NCBI GenBank assembly: GCA_033961575.1
Contig: CM066736.1
Span: forward strand, 7,411,501-7,475,500
DNA: 64,000 bases
Direction of reading: 5' to 3'
Source: Aselliscus stoliczkanus
Taxonomy: Eukaryota; Chordata; Mammalia; Chiroptera; Hipposideridae
Both the position numbers and the translations under genes were made by a program. This document shows positions 40,879 to 52,460 of this stretch, piece after piece (within the stretch, counting starts at the first letter, position 1; the number at the start of each line of letters is the position of its first letter). Under the pieces are notes generated by a model that saw nothing but the letters and a program-made list of their open reading frames with translations, made no database searches and was not told the origin of the DNA.

Positions 40879-42060
40879 TGCGGGGAGCCAGCCCCCGCAA
40901 GTCCAGGGGTTCCCTCAGGTGAGGAGGGTGTCGACGAGGAAAAAAGAATGGAGACACCGGAAAGAGTTTCACAGGAGTGTCACAATTTATTATTATAATA
41001 CGTCCTTTTTATACGGACTCTTAACCAATATTCCAATCCCAAATTAGGTTTCACATAGGTTTTCTTTTTGAGGGCAGTGTCACTGGCCCTCATGTGGGAC
41101 CGACGTTTCACATAGTTTTGATGTTTTGTTTTTCTTAGGACTTTTACAGTCTTTACTTTTTTGTAACTGCTCTCTCCAGGGTACACTGTGACCTATTCTG
41201 TGTTTAAGGATTCACTTACCGTCTAAAAAGTGGTTACCATGACTACCTAGTCATTGTCCAAATTCCAGCAGCTAAATATAATTGCAAAACTCACAGGGCG
41301 CAGACTTGAACTATTATTTACTTAAAAAACTAGCAGTGGCTGTGTTTAGGGTAAAATTTATCTAAAGCCTATTCCTACGTGATTACAATACTTAGTAATA
41401 AAAGGAAGTCTCAAACCTCTCTTATCCTATGGAGGACTAAATATTATTTTAACAGAGGGTAATATCTGTTTCTCAGTCAAAGCTTCAATATCTGTTGCTA
41501 CAGCAATGCACAAGACAAAGAATCAAACCAAGGCTGTTTATTAACATACCCCATGGTCAGTAAGCTGTCTCTTATCAGAACTCTCACGGCCAAAAGACCT
41601 TAGTCTCTTGGTCTCCAAGGAGATTTTTCACAGCTGTATAGGCAAGGACAAACGATAGCACCAGTTTCTCACAGAGGCTGTCTTTCTCACAGACAGGCTT
41701 TTTGGCCTATGTGGCCAGAGGCCTGAGCCTCAGATTCCAAGGGGCTTGAGCGCCCTATTTCTCAGTCCTGGGATCCCAAAGGGGGCTGTAGCCTGGCTTG
41801 GGTTGTCCCCTCTCGTAGGAGATCATGCCCATCATTGACTTATACAGCCAGCTCTCAATGGGACACCACAGGGACCTGCCATAAATGCAGTGAAAGTACT
41901 TTCTCCCATAGGACCTGATTGGAGGAAAGGCACATGAGTTCATAAAGACAGGAGATATTACATGACCAACCATAAGGCAGCACCCCAGACATCCAGTGCT
42001 AAGGGTGGATCTTTATTTCAATGTCTTTGTCAGACACCGGGATGTTGTCAGCCCCCGGCA
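40879..42060 (-). mobile_element. solitary LTR of an endogenous retrovirus
   Basis: The plus strand runs from TGCGGGGAGCC to CCCCCGGCA and is bounded by GGTAT at 40874-40878 and 42061-42065. A minus-strand AATAAA lies near 40988, followed by a region of U5 length to the 40879 end, so the LTR reads on the minus strand. It is about 1.18 kb with no viral gene. The family is not identified. A SINE fragment is inserted at 41059-41104. Confidence 0.65.
41059..41104 (-). mobile_element. 5'-truncated SINE fragment in the LTR
   Basis: Only the 3' part ('gagggcagtgtcactggccc') is present. The TSD GTTTCACATAG lies at 41048-41058 and 41105-41115. Confidence 0.85.
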
Positions 42061-42065
42061 GGTAT

Positions 42066-42280
42066 GTCATCACCTGTGTTCATATGTCGACTACACCCCT
42101 CCCCTACTGTGGGCAAAAAGCTTTTGTTTTGTGTGTTTAATTAACACATACCTGTGGCTTGTCCACCTGTGGCAGGCTCTGTGCTCGTCACTAACGGTGA
42201 CACCTACATGAGATTCCTGGCCCCTGTCCTCAGAGAAGGGGAGGTAAACCAGGAAACAGACCCCTGACGTCCAAGGTTGG
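42066..42280. other. intergenic, nothing recognised
   Basis: A short unique stretch between the LTR and the L1/SINE block. Confidence 0.4.
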
Positions 42281-42305
42281 CTCTTGGTTTTTAATTAATT
42301 AATTT

Positions 42306-42751
42306 AAAAAAAAATTTTATTGGGAAATTGGGGGAGGGGAACAGCGTTGGGGAATCCAGGAAGGGGAACAGACAAGTTGCTGTCTTTTTGTTCTTCAGTC
42401 TATTTGCGGAGGACGTTGCTTCACTGGCCCATGTTTGTATCGTCATTGCATTCTTCCCAGATGAGGCAGATTGGTCGCCGGCCTCTGGATGGTCGCTCAC
42501 CGTGGCTATTGGCAGCTCACGCTGGCTGCCAGCCGCTCATGCTGGCTGCCGGCCACTCACTGTAGCCTATGGCAGCCCACTGCAGCAGGGGCTGCAGCCC
42601 ACACCGTCGCCGGTGCTCGCACAGCCCAGCTCCAGGTGGAGCTGTTGTTAGCTGTAGAGGGCAGTGTCACTGGGCCTCACATGTGGGATCCAAACCGGGG
42701 CCACTGGCATCCCAAAACCAGCTCTTAACCAATGCGCCACTCGGCCGGCCC
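42306..42751 (-). mobile_element. composite T+ SINE
   Basis: Minus-strand long form with two core units. Flanks 'ctcttgg...ttttaattaattaattt' repeat on both sides, so it probably inserted into the 3' tail of the L1. Confidence 0.85.
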
Positions 42752-43442
42752 TCTTCGGGTTTTGTTTTTTTTAATTAATTAATTTATTTTTAATTAGTTT
42801 CAGGTGTACAACACAGTGTAATAGTTATACTTTTTACCCCTCAAAGTGACAACCCCTCTCCCCCATTTAGCACCCCACTCCTCCCTCTCATATCATATAT
42901 CTATTACACTTCCTCTGACTCCCATATTATAATCCACATCCCGTGAATATCTATATATTCAATTACAGTTGGTATACAATATTATACAACCTCAGCTTCA
43001 GGTGTACAGTGCAGTGATCAAGCCTCTACTCCATCCATGAAATGGTCTCCCTAACAAGACATATGACCATCTGACACCCCACAAAATATTTACAACATTA
43101 TTAATTATATTCCCCGAACTGTCATATCCCTGTGGCAATATTGTAGTTGCCTATTTTTGCTGTCTAATCCCTTCCCCTTCTCCCTCATCCCCACCCCACT
43201 CCCAACTAGCAACCCTGTTTTTCCTCTATATCTATGAGACAGTTTCTGTTTACTTTGCTCATTCATTCAGTTTTTCAGATTCCACATATAAGTGAGATCA
43301 TACGGTATTTGTCTTTCTCTGACTGACTTATTTCACTTAACATAACAGTCTCTAGGTCCATCCATATCATTGCAAATGGTACGATTTCATTCTTCTTTAT
43401 AGTGGAGTAATACTCCATTGTATAAATGTACCACCGTTTCTT

Positions 43443-43552
43443 TTTTTTTTTTTTTTTTGAAGGCAGTGTCACTGGCCCTCATATGTGGGACCCGAACCAG
43501 GGCCGCTGGCTTCCCAAGCCATCGCTTAACCACCGTGCCACTTGGCTGGCTC
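43443..43552 (-). mobile_element. short tRNA-derived SINE inside L1 ORF2
   Basis: The TSD tgtacca(cc)gtttctt lies on both sides. It splits the last ORF2 segment. Confidence 0.9.
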
Positions 43553-46051
43553 TGTACCAGTTTCTTAATCCAGTTATCTACCGATGGGCATTTCGGTTGT
43601 TTCCAAGTGTTAGCTATTGTAAATAGTGCTGCAATGAACATAGGGGTGCATATATTTTTTTGAATAAGTGTCTTGAGTTTTTCAGGATAAATACCTAGGA
43701 GTTGAATTGCTGGTCAAAAGGTAGTTCCATTTCCAGTTTTTTGAGATACGTCCATACTGACTTCCATAGTGGCTGCACCAATCTGCCATCCCACCAACAG
43801 TGCAGCAGGGTCCCCTTTTCCCACAGCCCCGCCAGCACTTGTTGTTTGTTGATTTATTGATGATAGCCATTCTGACCGGAGTGAGGTGGTATCTCATTGT
43901 GGTTTTTATTTGCATTTCCCTAATGACCAGTGAGGTTGAACATTTTTTCATATGCCTGTTGGCCTTCTGTATGTCCTCTTTAGTGAAATGTCTCTTCATA
44001 TCTTCTGCCTGTTTTTTAATTGGGTTTGTTTTTTTGGTGTTGAGTTTCATGAGTGTTTTATAAATTTTGGATATTAACCCCTTATCACATATATCATTGG
44101 CAAATATATTCTCCCATTCAGTAGGCTTCCTTTTTGTTTTATTGATGGTTTCCTTTGTTGTGAAAAAACTTTTAAGTCTGATATAATCCCATATGTTCAT
44201 TTTTTCTTTTACTTCCCTTGCCTGCAGGGATGTATCAGTAAAAATATTGCTCCGGGTAATGTCTGCAAATGTACTCCCTATATTTTCTTTTAGGAGTTTT
44301 ATGGTTTCAGGTCTTACATTTAAGTCTTTAATCCATTTTGAATTTATTCTTGTATGGCGTAAGGAGGTGGTCCAGTTTCATTTTTTTGCATGTGTCAGTC
44401 CAATTTTCCCAGCACCATTTATTGAACAGACTATCCTTACTCAAATGTAAATTCTTGCTTCCCTTGTCATAGATTAACTGTCCGTAAATGCCTGGATTTA
44501 TTTCTGGGCTCTCTGTTCTGTTCCACTGATCTATGTGCCTTTTTTTATGCCAGTACCATACTGTCTTGATTACTGTGGCCTTGTATGTTTTGATGTCTGG
44601 TAGCGTGATTCCCCCGACTTTGTTCTTATTTCTCAGGATTGCCGAGGCTATTCAGGGTCTTTTATGATTCCATATAAATTTTAGGATTATGTTTTCTATT
44701 TCTGTGAAAAATGCCCTTGGTAGTTTGATAGGAATTGCATTGAATCCATATATTGCTTTAGGCAGTATGGACATTTTAACTATATTAATTCTTCCTATCC
44801 ATGAGCATGGTTGGTGTTTCCATTTATTTGTATCTTTTTTGATTTCTTTCTTCAGTGTCTTATAATTTTCTGAGTACAGATCTTTTACTTCTTTGGTTAA
44901 ATTTATTCCTAGGTATTTTATAGTTCTTGAAGCAATTGTAAATGGGACAGTTTTCTTAATTTCTCCTTCCGTTAGTTTATTATTGGTATATGCAAATTCC
45001 ACTGATTTCTGAACATTGATTTTATATCCTGCTACTTTACGGAATTCATCTATCAGTTCCAATAGTTTTTTGATGGAGTCTTTGGGGTTCTCTATATACA
45101 GTATCATGTCATCTGCATATAATGACAATTTTACTTCTTCCTTGCCAATTTGGATGCCTTTCATTTCTTTTTGTTGTCTGATTGCTGTGGCTAGAACTTC
45201 CAGAACTATGTTGAATAAAAGAGGAGAAAGTGGACAGCCTTGTCTTGTTCCCGATCTTAAGGGGAATGGTTTTAGCTTTTCCCCATTGAGTATGATGTTA
45301 GCTGTAGGTTTATCATATATGGCTTTTATTATGTTGAGATATGATCCCTGTATTCCCATTTTGCTAAGGGTTTTTAACATAAATGGCTGTTGGATTTTGT
45401 CAGATGCTTTTTCTGCATCTATTGATATGACCATGTGATTTTTATTCTTTATTTTGTTGATGTGGTGTATCACATTAATTTACGGATGTTGAATCAGCCT
45501 TGCGTACTAGGGGTGAAACCCACTTGATCATGATGTATGATCTTCTTAATATATTGCTGAATTCTGTTTGCTAATATTTTATTGAGAATTTTTGCATCTA
45601 TATTCATCAGGGATATTGGTGTGTAGTTTTCCTTTTTTGTGCTGTGTTTATCTGGTTTTGGAATCTGGGTGATAGTGGCTTCATAAAAAGAGTTTGGGAG
45701 CCTTCCCTCCTTTTGGATTTTTTGGAATAGTTTCAGAAGAATAGGTGATAGTTCTTTTTTGAATGTTTGATAAAATTCACTTGTGAAGCCATCTGGTTCA
45801 GGGCTTTTGTTTTTTGGGAGCTTGTCAATTACTGATTCAATTTCCTTGGTAGTGATCAGGGTATTTAGATTTTCTGTTTCTTCTTGAGTTAGCTTTGGAA
45901 GGTTGTATGCTTCTAGAAAATTATCCATTTCTTCCAGATTGTCAAATTTGTCGGCATATAGTTGCTCATAGTAATTTCTTAGAATTTTTTGTATTTCTGT
46001 GATGTCTATAGTCATTTCCCCTCTTTTGTTCCTGATTTTACTAATTTGAGT

Positions 46052-46086
46052 CCTCTCTCTCTCTCTCTCTTTTTTTTTTTTTTTTT
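46052..46086 (+). repeat. (CT)n plus poly(T) in L1 ORF2
   Basis: About eight CT units followed by 18 T. On the coding strand it expands a Lys/Arg-rich stretch in the linker. Confidence 0.9.
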
Positions 46087-47372
46087 GATGAGCCTGGCTA
46101 GAGGTTTGTCAATTTTGTTTATCTTCTCAAAAAACCAGCTCTTGGTTTCATTGATCTTTTGTATTGTTTTTCTGTTCTCTATATTGTTTATTTCCGCTCT
46201 GGTCTTTATTATCTCCTTCCTTGTACTCCCCTTGGGCTTATTTTGCTGTTCTTTTTCCAGTTCCCTTAGGTATAAGGATAACCTGTTGATTTGAGATTTT
46301 TCTTCCTTCTTTAGGTAGGCCTGCACTGCTATAAACTTCCCTCTTAGGACTGCTTTCACAGCATCCCAGAGATTTTGGGTCGTGGTGTTTTCATTTTCGT
46401 TTGTCTCGAGGTATCTTTTGATTTCCTCCTTGGTCTCATTTGTGACCCACTTGCTATTTAGTAGCATTTTATTTAGCCTCCATTTATTTTGACAGCTTTC
46501 CAGGGTTCTTCTTATAATTGATTTCTAGTTTCATAGCATTGTGGTCAGAGAAGACACTTGAAATGATTTCAGTCTTCTTAAATTTATTGAGACTTGTTTT
46601 GTGGCCTAACATGTGGTCTATCTTAGAAAATGTTCCATGTGCACTTGAGAAGAATGTATATTCTGTAGCTTTGGGGTGAAATGCTCTGAAAATGTCTGTT
46701 AATTCCAGCTGGTCTAATGTGTCATTTAAGGTCACTGTTTCTGCATTGATTTTCTGTCTGGAGGATCTGTCCATTGGTGACAGTGGGGTGTTGAAGTCCC
46801 CTACTATGATAGTGTTACTGTTGATCTTCATTTTTATGTCTGACATTATGTGTTTTATATATTTAGGATCTCCTATGTTAGGTGCATAGATATTTACTAG
46901 GGTTATGTCCTCTTGTTGGACCGATCCCTTTATTTTTATGAAGTGTCCTTCTTTGTCCTTTATTATATTCTTCAATTTAAAGTCCATTTTATCTGATATA
47001 AGTATCGCTACTCCAGCTTTTTTCTCCGTTCCATTTGCATGAAATACTTTATTCCATCCCTTTACTTTCAGCCTGTATGTGTCTTTTGATCTGAGGTGTG
47101 TCTCTTGTATACAGCATATGCCGGGGTCTTGCTTTCTTATCCATTCAGGCACCCTATGTCTTTTGATTGGAGCATTTACTCCATTTACATTTAACATGAT
47201 TATTGATAGGTGCATATTGATTGTCATTTTATTATTTGTGTTCCTAGTCTTCCTTAGTTAGGTTGTTTTTCTCTTCTGCTTAAAGAAGCCCTTTTAACAT
47301 TTCCTGCAAAGCTGGCTTGGTGGTAATGAATCCCCTTAACTTGTTCTTTTCTGGGAAGCTCTTTATCTCTCC

Positions 47373-48155
47373 TTAAATTTTAAATGATAACCTTGCTGGA
47401 CACAACAATCTGGGTTGTAGGCCTTTGTTTTTCATCACTTTGAAAACTTCCTGCCACTCCCTTCTGGCCTGCAAAGTTTCTGTGGAAAAGTCGGCTGATA
47501 ATCTTATGGGGGTGCCCTTGTAAGTAACTTGCTGCCTTTCCCTTGCTGCTTTAACGATTCTGTCTTTGTCCTTAACCCTTGCCATTTTCACTATAATGTG
47601 TCTTAGTGTGTGCTTGTTTGGGATCATCCTGGTTGGAACTCTCTGCACTTCCTGGGCTTGTATTTCAATGTCCTTTGCCAGGTTAGGGAAGTTTTTAGAC
47701 ATTATTACTTCAAATATGTTCTCAATCCCTTGCTCCTTCTCTTTTCCTTCTGGTACTCTGATGATCTGGAGGTTATTGTGTTTGATGTTGTCCCCCAGCT
47801 CTCTTAAACTATTTTCAATATTTTTCATTCTTTTTTCATTTTGTTGTTCTGCTTGGGTGATCTCTGCTATCTTGTCTTCTAAGTCACTGATTCGATTTTC
47901 TGCTTCGTCCAATCTGTTAGTCATTCCATCGAATTTGTTATTTAATTCAGTAATTGCATTCTTAAGTTCTAACTGGTTGCTTTTCATGATTTCTCTATCC
48001 TTCTTTATATTTTCATTAATTTCCTTGAACATTCTAATAATCAGTGTTCTAAACTCTGTCTCCGATAGGTTGTTTATCTCTGTTTCCTCTAGTTCCACTG
48101 ATTCAGGAGGTTTCTTCTGTTCTTTTATTTGGGTTGTATTTCTTTGTCTCCCCAT
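47373..48155 (-). pseudogene. L1 ORF1 remnant (RNA-binding chaperone), early stop
   Basis: The 260-residue frame opens MGRQRNTTQIKEQ, has a coiled-coil-like Glu/Lys/Asn-rich middle (about residues 40-120), the RRM-like block with NLQIIRVPEGKEKEQ and the C-terminal domain with RLSADFSTETLQARR. It stops at LSFKI, where the family continues with roughly 30-40 more residues. The bases after the stop still code for that tail (GEIKSFP-like) in the same frame, so the stop looks like a single-base nonsense change. The protein would be nearly whole. Confidence 0.9.
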
Positions 48156-50183
48156 TCTGGTTTACTCTTCGTGCTTGCTTCGATATAACAGATAGATCCC
48201 CCAGGTTTCTCAGTCTTTTCTGGGTAAACTTATATGGTGTTTGTCCTTTATATTTGAATTACTCAATCTCTCTATTCTTTTGTGCGTGTATATCTGAGGT
48301 ATTCCTTGTGTTGTGTGTACTACCTGTTGTTTTAGCTTTGATTACTTTTGGCTTGTCAGCAGTTGGGATTGGCTTCCAGGCTGATTAGCTGTGAGGATCA
48401 GCAATGTCTGCAGTTTATGAGCAGCTGAGTCAGGGTTGACTCCTCTGATAAGGCTTAGACCCTTTGGCCCTTGCACCTGTAGCACCTTCCTTTTGGGTGT
48501 GACTCCTGTAAGTCAAACCTAGAAATGCTCTGGTTTTATCTAAAGTTGGCTGTGGGTATGATGATTCTTGTGTCTCCAGTGCTGGTAGTGGCTAAAGTCC
48601 ACCAAGCTCTCCTCAGGTTGTCCTCTGCTGTACAAATATTCCTCTACGTCTTGTGGGAACAAAGACGGCCACCTGACGCCTAGCGTGATCCTGGCACTGC
48701 ACGTTTGCTGTACATGAGTGTGGTTGTGACATGTGATTGGTAGTTTTTACAAAGTCACTGCTGTTTCTGCTTTCGCCTGTCCCAAGGCAGGCTGTATACC
48801 CTGCAGGCTCAATGAGTGTCTTTGGGCACCCTTTCCATTGACAGCCATGGAGAATGAGAGAATTCCTTGTTGCGAAAAGCCAGCTGCCAGGAATCTATTA
48901 GTGCATCAGCTGCTGAACCTGCCCTGCCTCCCAGGCCTTGCAGGAAAGGTGGGGGCGGGGTTGATATCTCACTCTGCAGCCTCTTCTGGGGTGGAATTTC
49001 TCGATCCCCTACGGGTAAGGAACACCTCTGTAGTCTGCTCCTACTACTCCATTCCGGCGTCAGTTTAAGACTCTGGCTTGGCAGAGGCCAAGGTTTCTGA
49101 GGGAGGGTGGGGGTGGGTTTTAATTTCTGTTGGTTTTTTTTTTTTTGCTTTCTGTCAAAGAGAGGAGGAAAAACAAACAAACAAGCAAAACAAACAAACA
49201 AAATAATACAACAACAAAAAACCCCCACAGTCCCAACACTTTTGAGCTAAGGCCTTTGCCTCATAGGCTCCAGAGGAGTTCCTGCTGCTCTCCCAAAAAG
49301 ACTGCTGAGCTTTAGGGGGCTGTGCGCACCCTGCAGTGGCTCAAATCTCCACTCTATCTCCCGAGGACGTGCGTCTCTGCTTGGGCATGCTGCGTCTCCC
49401 CCCACGGAGAATTCTTTCTTCCCCTGCTCGTCTGGTTTCACGCTTCCGCCTCGGAACCGTGTGCGCCGCGGTGTTCCTGCTGCTCTCCCAGAGGGACTGC
49501 AGGGGTTTAGGGGACTGCACGCACCCCGCCGTGGCTCAGATCCCCGCTCCGTCTCTCTCGGCGTCCTGTGTCTCCGCCTGGCGTGCTGCGTCTCCCCTCC
49601 CCGCGAGTATTCTTTCTTCCCTTGCTTGCTGGGTTTCAGGCTTCTGCCTCAGCGTCTGCGCGCTGAGGGGCTCTTGCTGCGCTCTGTGGGACCCGGTGGG
49701 CACAGAGACTGATCCTTGAACCGGGCGGGTGCAGGGATTGATCTTGCCCTGTCACTGCCGGGCTCTGCACCCTGCTTATTGGGGACATGGGGAGCTGTGG
49801 GTGCCGCTGCACGTCTCCTCTCCCTCCTCCCCCTCTCGCCCGGCCTGAGGCTTCTTCCTCAGGCTGCAGATCGTTGTGCCCTTGCTGTACTCTAGATGGG
49901 CCACGGGGCGCAGGGAGCGAGCAGTGGGAACACTCACCGATCTGCTCTCTGAAGCTTGTTGCCTCTGCAGCCGCGGGTGCGGGCTGCACCTCACGGTCTC
50001 GCCCACCTTCTTCCCCCACTTGCCCGGTCTGCCCACCTTCCAGCAATTGTGTACGACTCTTAGTTGCTCTGTGTGATGAGTAAACGTCCCTTTGAAGAGT
50101 TACAGAAGTTCAAATTGTGGATATTTCCAGGGAAGAACTCAGGAAGCTCTCCTCACAGTGGCCATCTTACCGGATCTCCCCTT
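48156..50183 (-). promoter_or_regulatory. L1 5' UTR / internal promoter region
   Basis: GC-rich with many CpG in its 5' half. It includes two tandem ~195-bp units (49279-49473, 49474-49670) and a YY1-like motif at the 5' end. The 3' half, next to ORF1, is less GC-rich. Confidence 0.7.
49279..49670. repeat. two ~195-bp tandem monomers in the L1 5' UTR
   Basis: Each unit starts TTCCTGCTGCTCTCCCA and shares, in order, 'ggactg/aagactg', 'gtggctcaga/aatc', 'tgctgcgtctccc', 'attctttcttccc' and 'ggtttca'. The copies differ at many bases, so the duplication is not recent. Confidence 0.85.
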
Positions 50184-50550
50184 TTCATTTTTTTTTAAAT
50201 TCAAAAATGTGATCAAATCAAATGAGACAGATTCGTGCGGGACCAGGTTCATGAGATTGATTTGGGAACGAGATGTCAATTTTCTCATTTTAAGTGAGGT
50301 CTGTATTTCTAGTAACCAGAGCCTTTGAATCTCCTGTTCAGAACGCTGCCTTCCTTTAGCTAAGGGGCTGGCAAACTAGTAAGTAATTTGTATTATTAGT
50401 AAATTAGGAATTAGAAAATTCCTGGGTGAGCAATGGAATTAGCAAAAAGAGCTAAATCACAGTGGTAGATTGTGAAGTTAATGATCATGTTTGGGTGACA
50501 GATTCCTTTAAGAATTTGAGGAAAAGTTTGATTCTTTCTTTGTATTACAG
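50184..50550. other. intergenic, nothing recognised
   Basis: Unique AT-rich sequence upstream of the L1 5' end. Confidence 0.4.
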
Positions 50551-50566
50551 AAGAAAAATACACCTG

Positions 50567-51049
50567 GGGCCGGCTGAGTGGTGTGGTGGTTAAGCGCTGG
50601 CTTGGAGGCCGGCCGAGTGGTGTGGTGGTTAAGCGCTGGCTTGGGACACCAGTGGCCCTGGTTCGGATCCCACATATGAGGGCCAGTGACACTGCCCTCT
50701 TCAGCTAACAACAGGTCCACCTGGAGCTGGGCTGCGAGCCCCGGTGACGGTGTAGGCTGCAGCCCGTGCAGCAGTGGGTTGCCATAGGGTACAGTGAGTG
50801 GCTGGCAGCCAGCATGAGAGGCTGGCAGCTAGCGTGAGCTGTCAATAGCCGCAGTGAGCGACCATCCAGAGGCCGGCAACCAATCTGCCTCATTTGGGAA
50901 GAGCACAATGACGATACCAATATGGGCCAGTGGAGCAACGTCCTCTGCAACTAGACTGAAGAACAAAAAGACAGCAACTTGTCTGTTCCCCTTCCCCGAT
51001 TCCCCAACGCTGTTCCCCTCCCACAATTCCCCAATAAAATATTTAAAAA
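50567..51049 (+). mobile_element. double-headed composite T+ SINE
   Basis: A 40-bp SINE head (50567-50606) is followed at once by a complete long-form SINE from 50607. One TSD, AAAAATACACCTG (50554-50566, 51050-51062), encloses both. The core has two repeat units. Confidence 0.9.
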
Positions 51050-51062
51050 AAAAATACACCTG

Positions 51063-51438
51063 TATAATTTCTGCAGACAGTGTCAGAGGAGTGATGAAGC
51101 TCATTGGCTTACCCCAGGACTTATTTCACTCAGGCTAAGCCACATCTTGATAAACAATCCCTATTCCACTAAAGACTAATTTGACTTATTTGAATAGCGC
51201 TTCACACACACTGTTATATATACATATATCTATACTGTTTTTTACTTTTTTCTTTAAATTAACTCTTGTATTCAGATAAAATTTAAAAAACAAACATCGG
51301 ATTGCTATATATAAAAAAAGAACATTTACCTGCTATAAATAAAAGGCATTATATAAAAGATGAAAGTGAAACAATGTTGATAAATATAAAATAATGAAAT
51401 ACAAATAAATGTAATCATTCTATCACGGTTGGTACCTG
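51063..51438. other. intergenic, AT-rich, nothing recognised
   Basis: No named repeat seen. Confidence 0.4.
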
Positions 51439-51452
51439 AAATAAGTGTGCCT

Positions 51453-51914
51453 TGGGCCGGCCGAGTGGCGCATTGGTTAAGCGCTGGTTTTGGGATGCCA
51501 GCGGCCCCGGTTCGGATCCCACATGAGGGCCAGTGACACTGCCCTCTACAGCTAACAACAGCTCCACCTGGAGCTGGGCTGTGCGAGCCCCGGTGATGGT
51601 GTGGGCTGCAGCCCCTGCTGCAGTGGGCTGCCATAGGCTGCAGTGGGCTGCCATAGGCTACAGTGAGTGGCCCGCAGCCAGCGTGAGCGGCTGGCAGCCA
51701 AGCGTGAGCTGCCAATAGCCGCGATGAGCGACATCCAGAGGCCGGCGACCGATCTGCCTCATCCGGGAAGAGCGCAATGACGATACCAACAGTGAAGCGA
51801 CATCCTCCGCAACTAAACTGAAGAACAAGACGGCAACTTGTCTGTTCCCCTTCCCCGATTCCCCAACGCTGCTCCCCTCCACCAATTCCCCAATAAAATC
51901 TTAAAAAAAAAAAA
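51453..51914 (+). mobile_element. composite T+ SINE, deletion-marked subfamily
   Basis: The TSD AAATAAGTGTGCCT lies at 51439-51452 and 51915-51928. It has a local duplication of the ~20-bp GCAGTGGGCTGCCATAGGCT in addition to two core units. Confidence 0.9.
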
Positions 51915-51929
51915 AAATAAGTGTGCCTC

Positions 51930-52440
51930 AATGAGCAGACTAGGATTTTCTGGACCGGTTGGCAACAACAGAATATTCCAGTTTATACTGCTTCAAGATG
52001 AAATCGGATTCACTGCCAATAAAATGAAAATGTATTTTAGCTTCGATGGTAATTAGCAACAACAATGCCACAATGCATAAATTTAGCAGCAAACAGCAGA
52101 GCTCTGAACTCACCGTTGTTCTCCCACCCGGTTCTGCAGCCTCCTCCCAGGTTTAGGGGAGGACACTGCAAGCTGAGGTACATTACAGAAGCAGGGATAG
52201 CCTGGTCAGATGAAATGGCTGTCCCTACCCTCATGGCACTTGAAATCTGTATTTTAATATATTCTCTTAAGCTAAAGAAATGTCTTCACTCAAAATTTAG
52301 GGTGATGCCTTTTTATACAGTGTATCATTAAAGAATATTTTAGTTGCACGTGTCAGAAAACCAAATTCAAACCAGTGTAAATAAAGAAAGATGGCTCCCA
52401 TATTCTAAAATCCTGGGATCTTGGCTTTGGCCATGATGTG
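51930..52440. other. intergenic, nothing recognised
   Basis: No named repeat or exon seen. Confidence 0.35.
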
Positions 52441-52460
52441 GTTCAGAAGTTGAAAAAGTT

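Larger units (their letters stand above)
43275..47227 (-). pseudogene. L1 ORF2 remnant (endonuclease and reverse transcriptase)
   Basis: L1 ORF2p nicks target DNA and reverse-transcribes RNA. Read 5' to 3' on the minus strand: endonuclease domain 47227-46484 (IIMLNVNGVNAPIKRHR start, IVGDFN, SDHNAM), linker 46467-46012, then N-terminal RT part 46015-45494 (TITQIPKP). The RT core is 45473-44652 ([14 protein letters not shown] and the YADD box). The C-terminal part is 44200-43682, with its last piece (WYIYTMEYYS) beyond a SINE at about 43437. Frame breaks separate these parts. One lies at a CT/T microsatellite (46052-46086) between endonuclease and RT. The conserved IDAEKAFDK motif has Ser for Phe. 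The total span, less the SINE, fits a ~1280-residue ancestor. It cannot make a full protein. Confidence 0.92.
42290..50183 (-). mobile_element. near-full-length LINE-1, broken
   Basis: On the minus strand it has a 5' end near 50183 with GGTAAGATGGCC (YY1-like start), a ~2-kb GC-rich 5' UTR, ORF1 (48155-47373), ORF2 (47227 to about 43275) and a 3' UTR. The 3' UTR runs through 'tttcaggtgtacaacacagt' (plus strand) at about 42.8 kb. Two SINEs are inserted (42306-42751 and 43443-43552). The exact 3' end and the TSD are not resolved. Confidence 0.9.

Noticed and set aside
47566..48195. Hydrophobic plus-strand frame of 209 codons opposite L1 ORF1
   Set aside because: It is the complement of the L1 ORF1 coding strand; A-rich sense gives T-rich antisense and so Leu/Phe/Ser-rich shadows.
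51326..51931. Long minus-strand frames in composite SINEs (also near 18 kb, 42.5 kb and 63.7 kb) giving similar Ser/His/Gly-rich peptides
   Set aside because: The shared peptides come from the same SINE core in several copies, not from a gene family.
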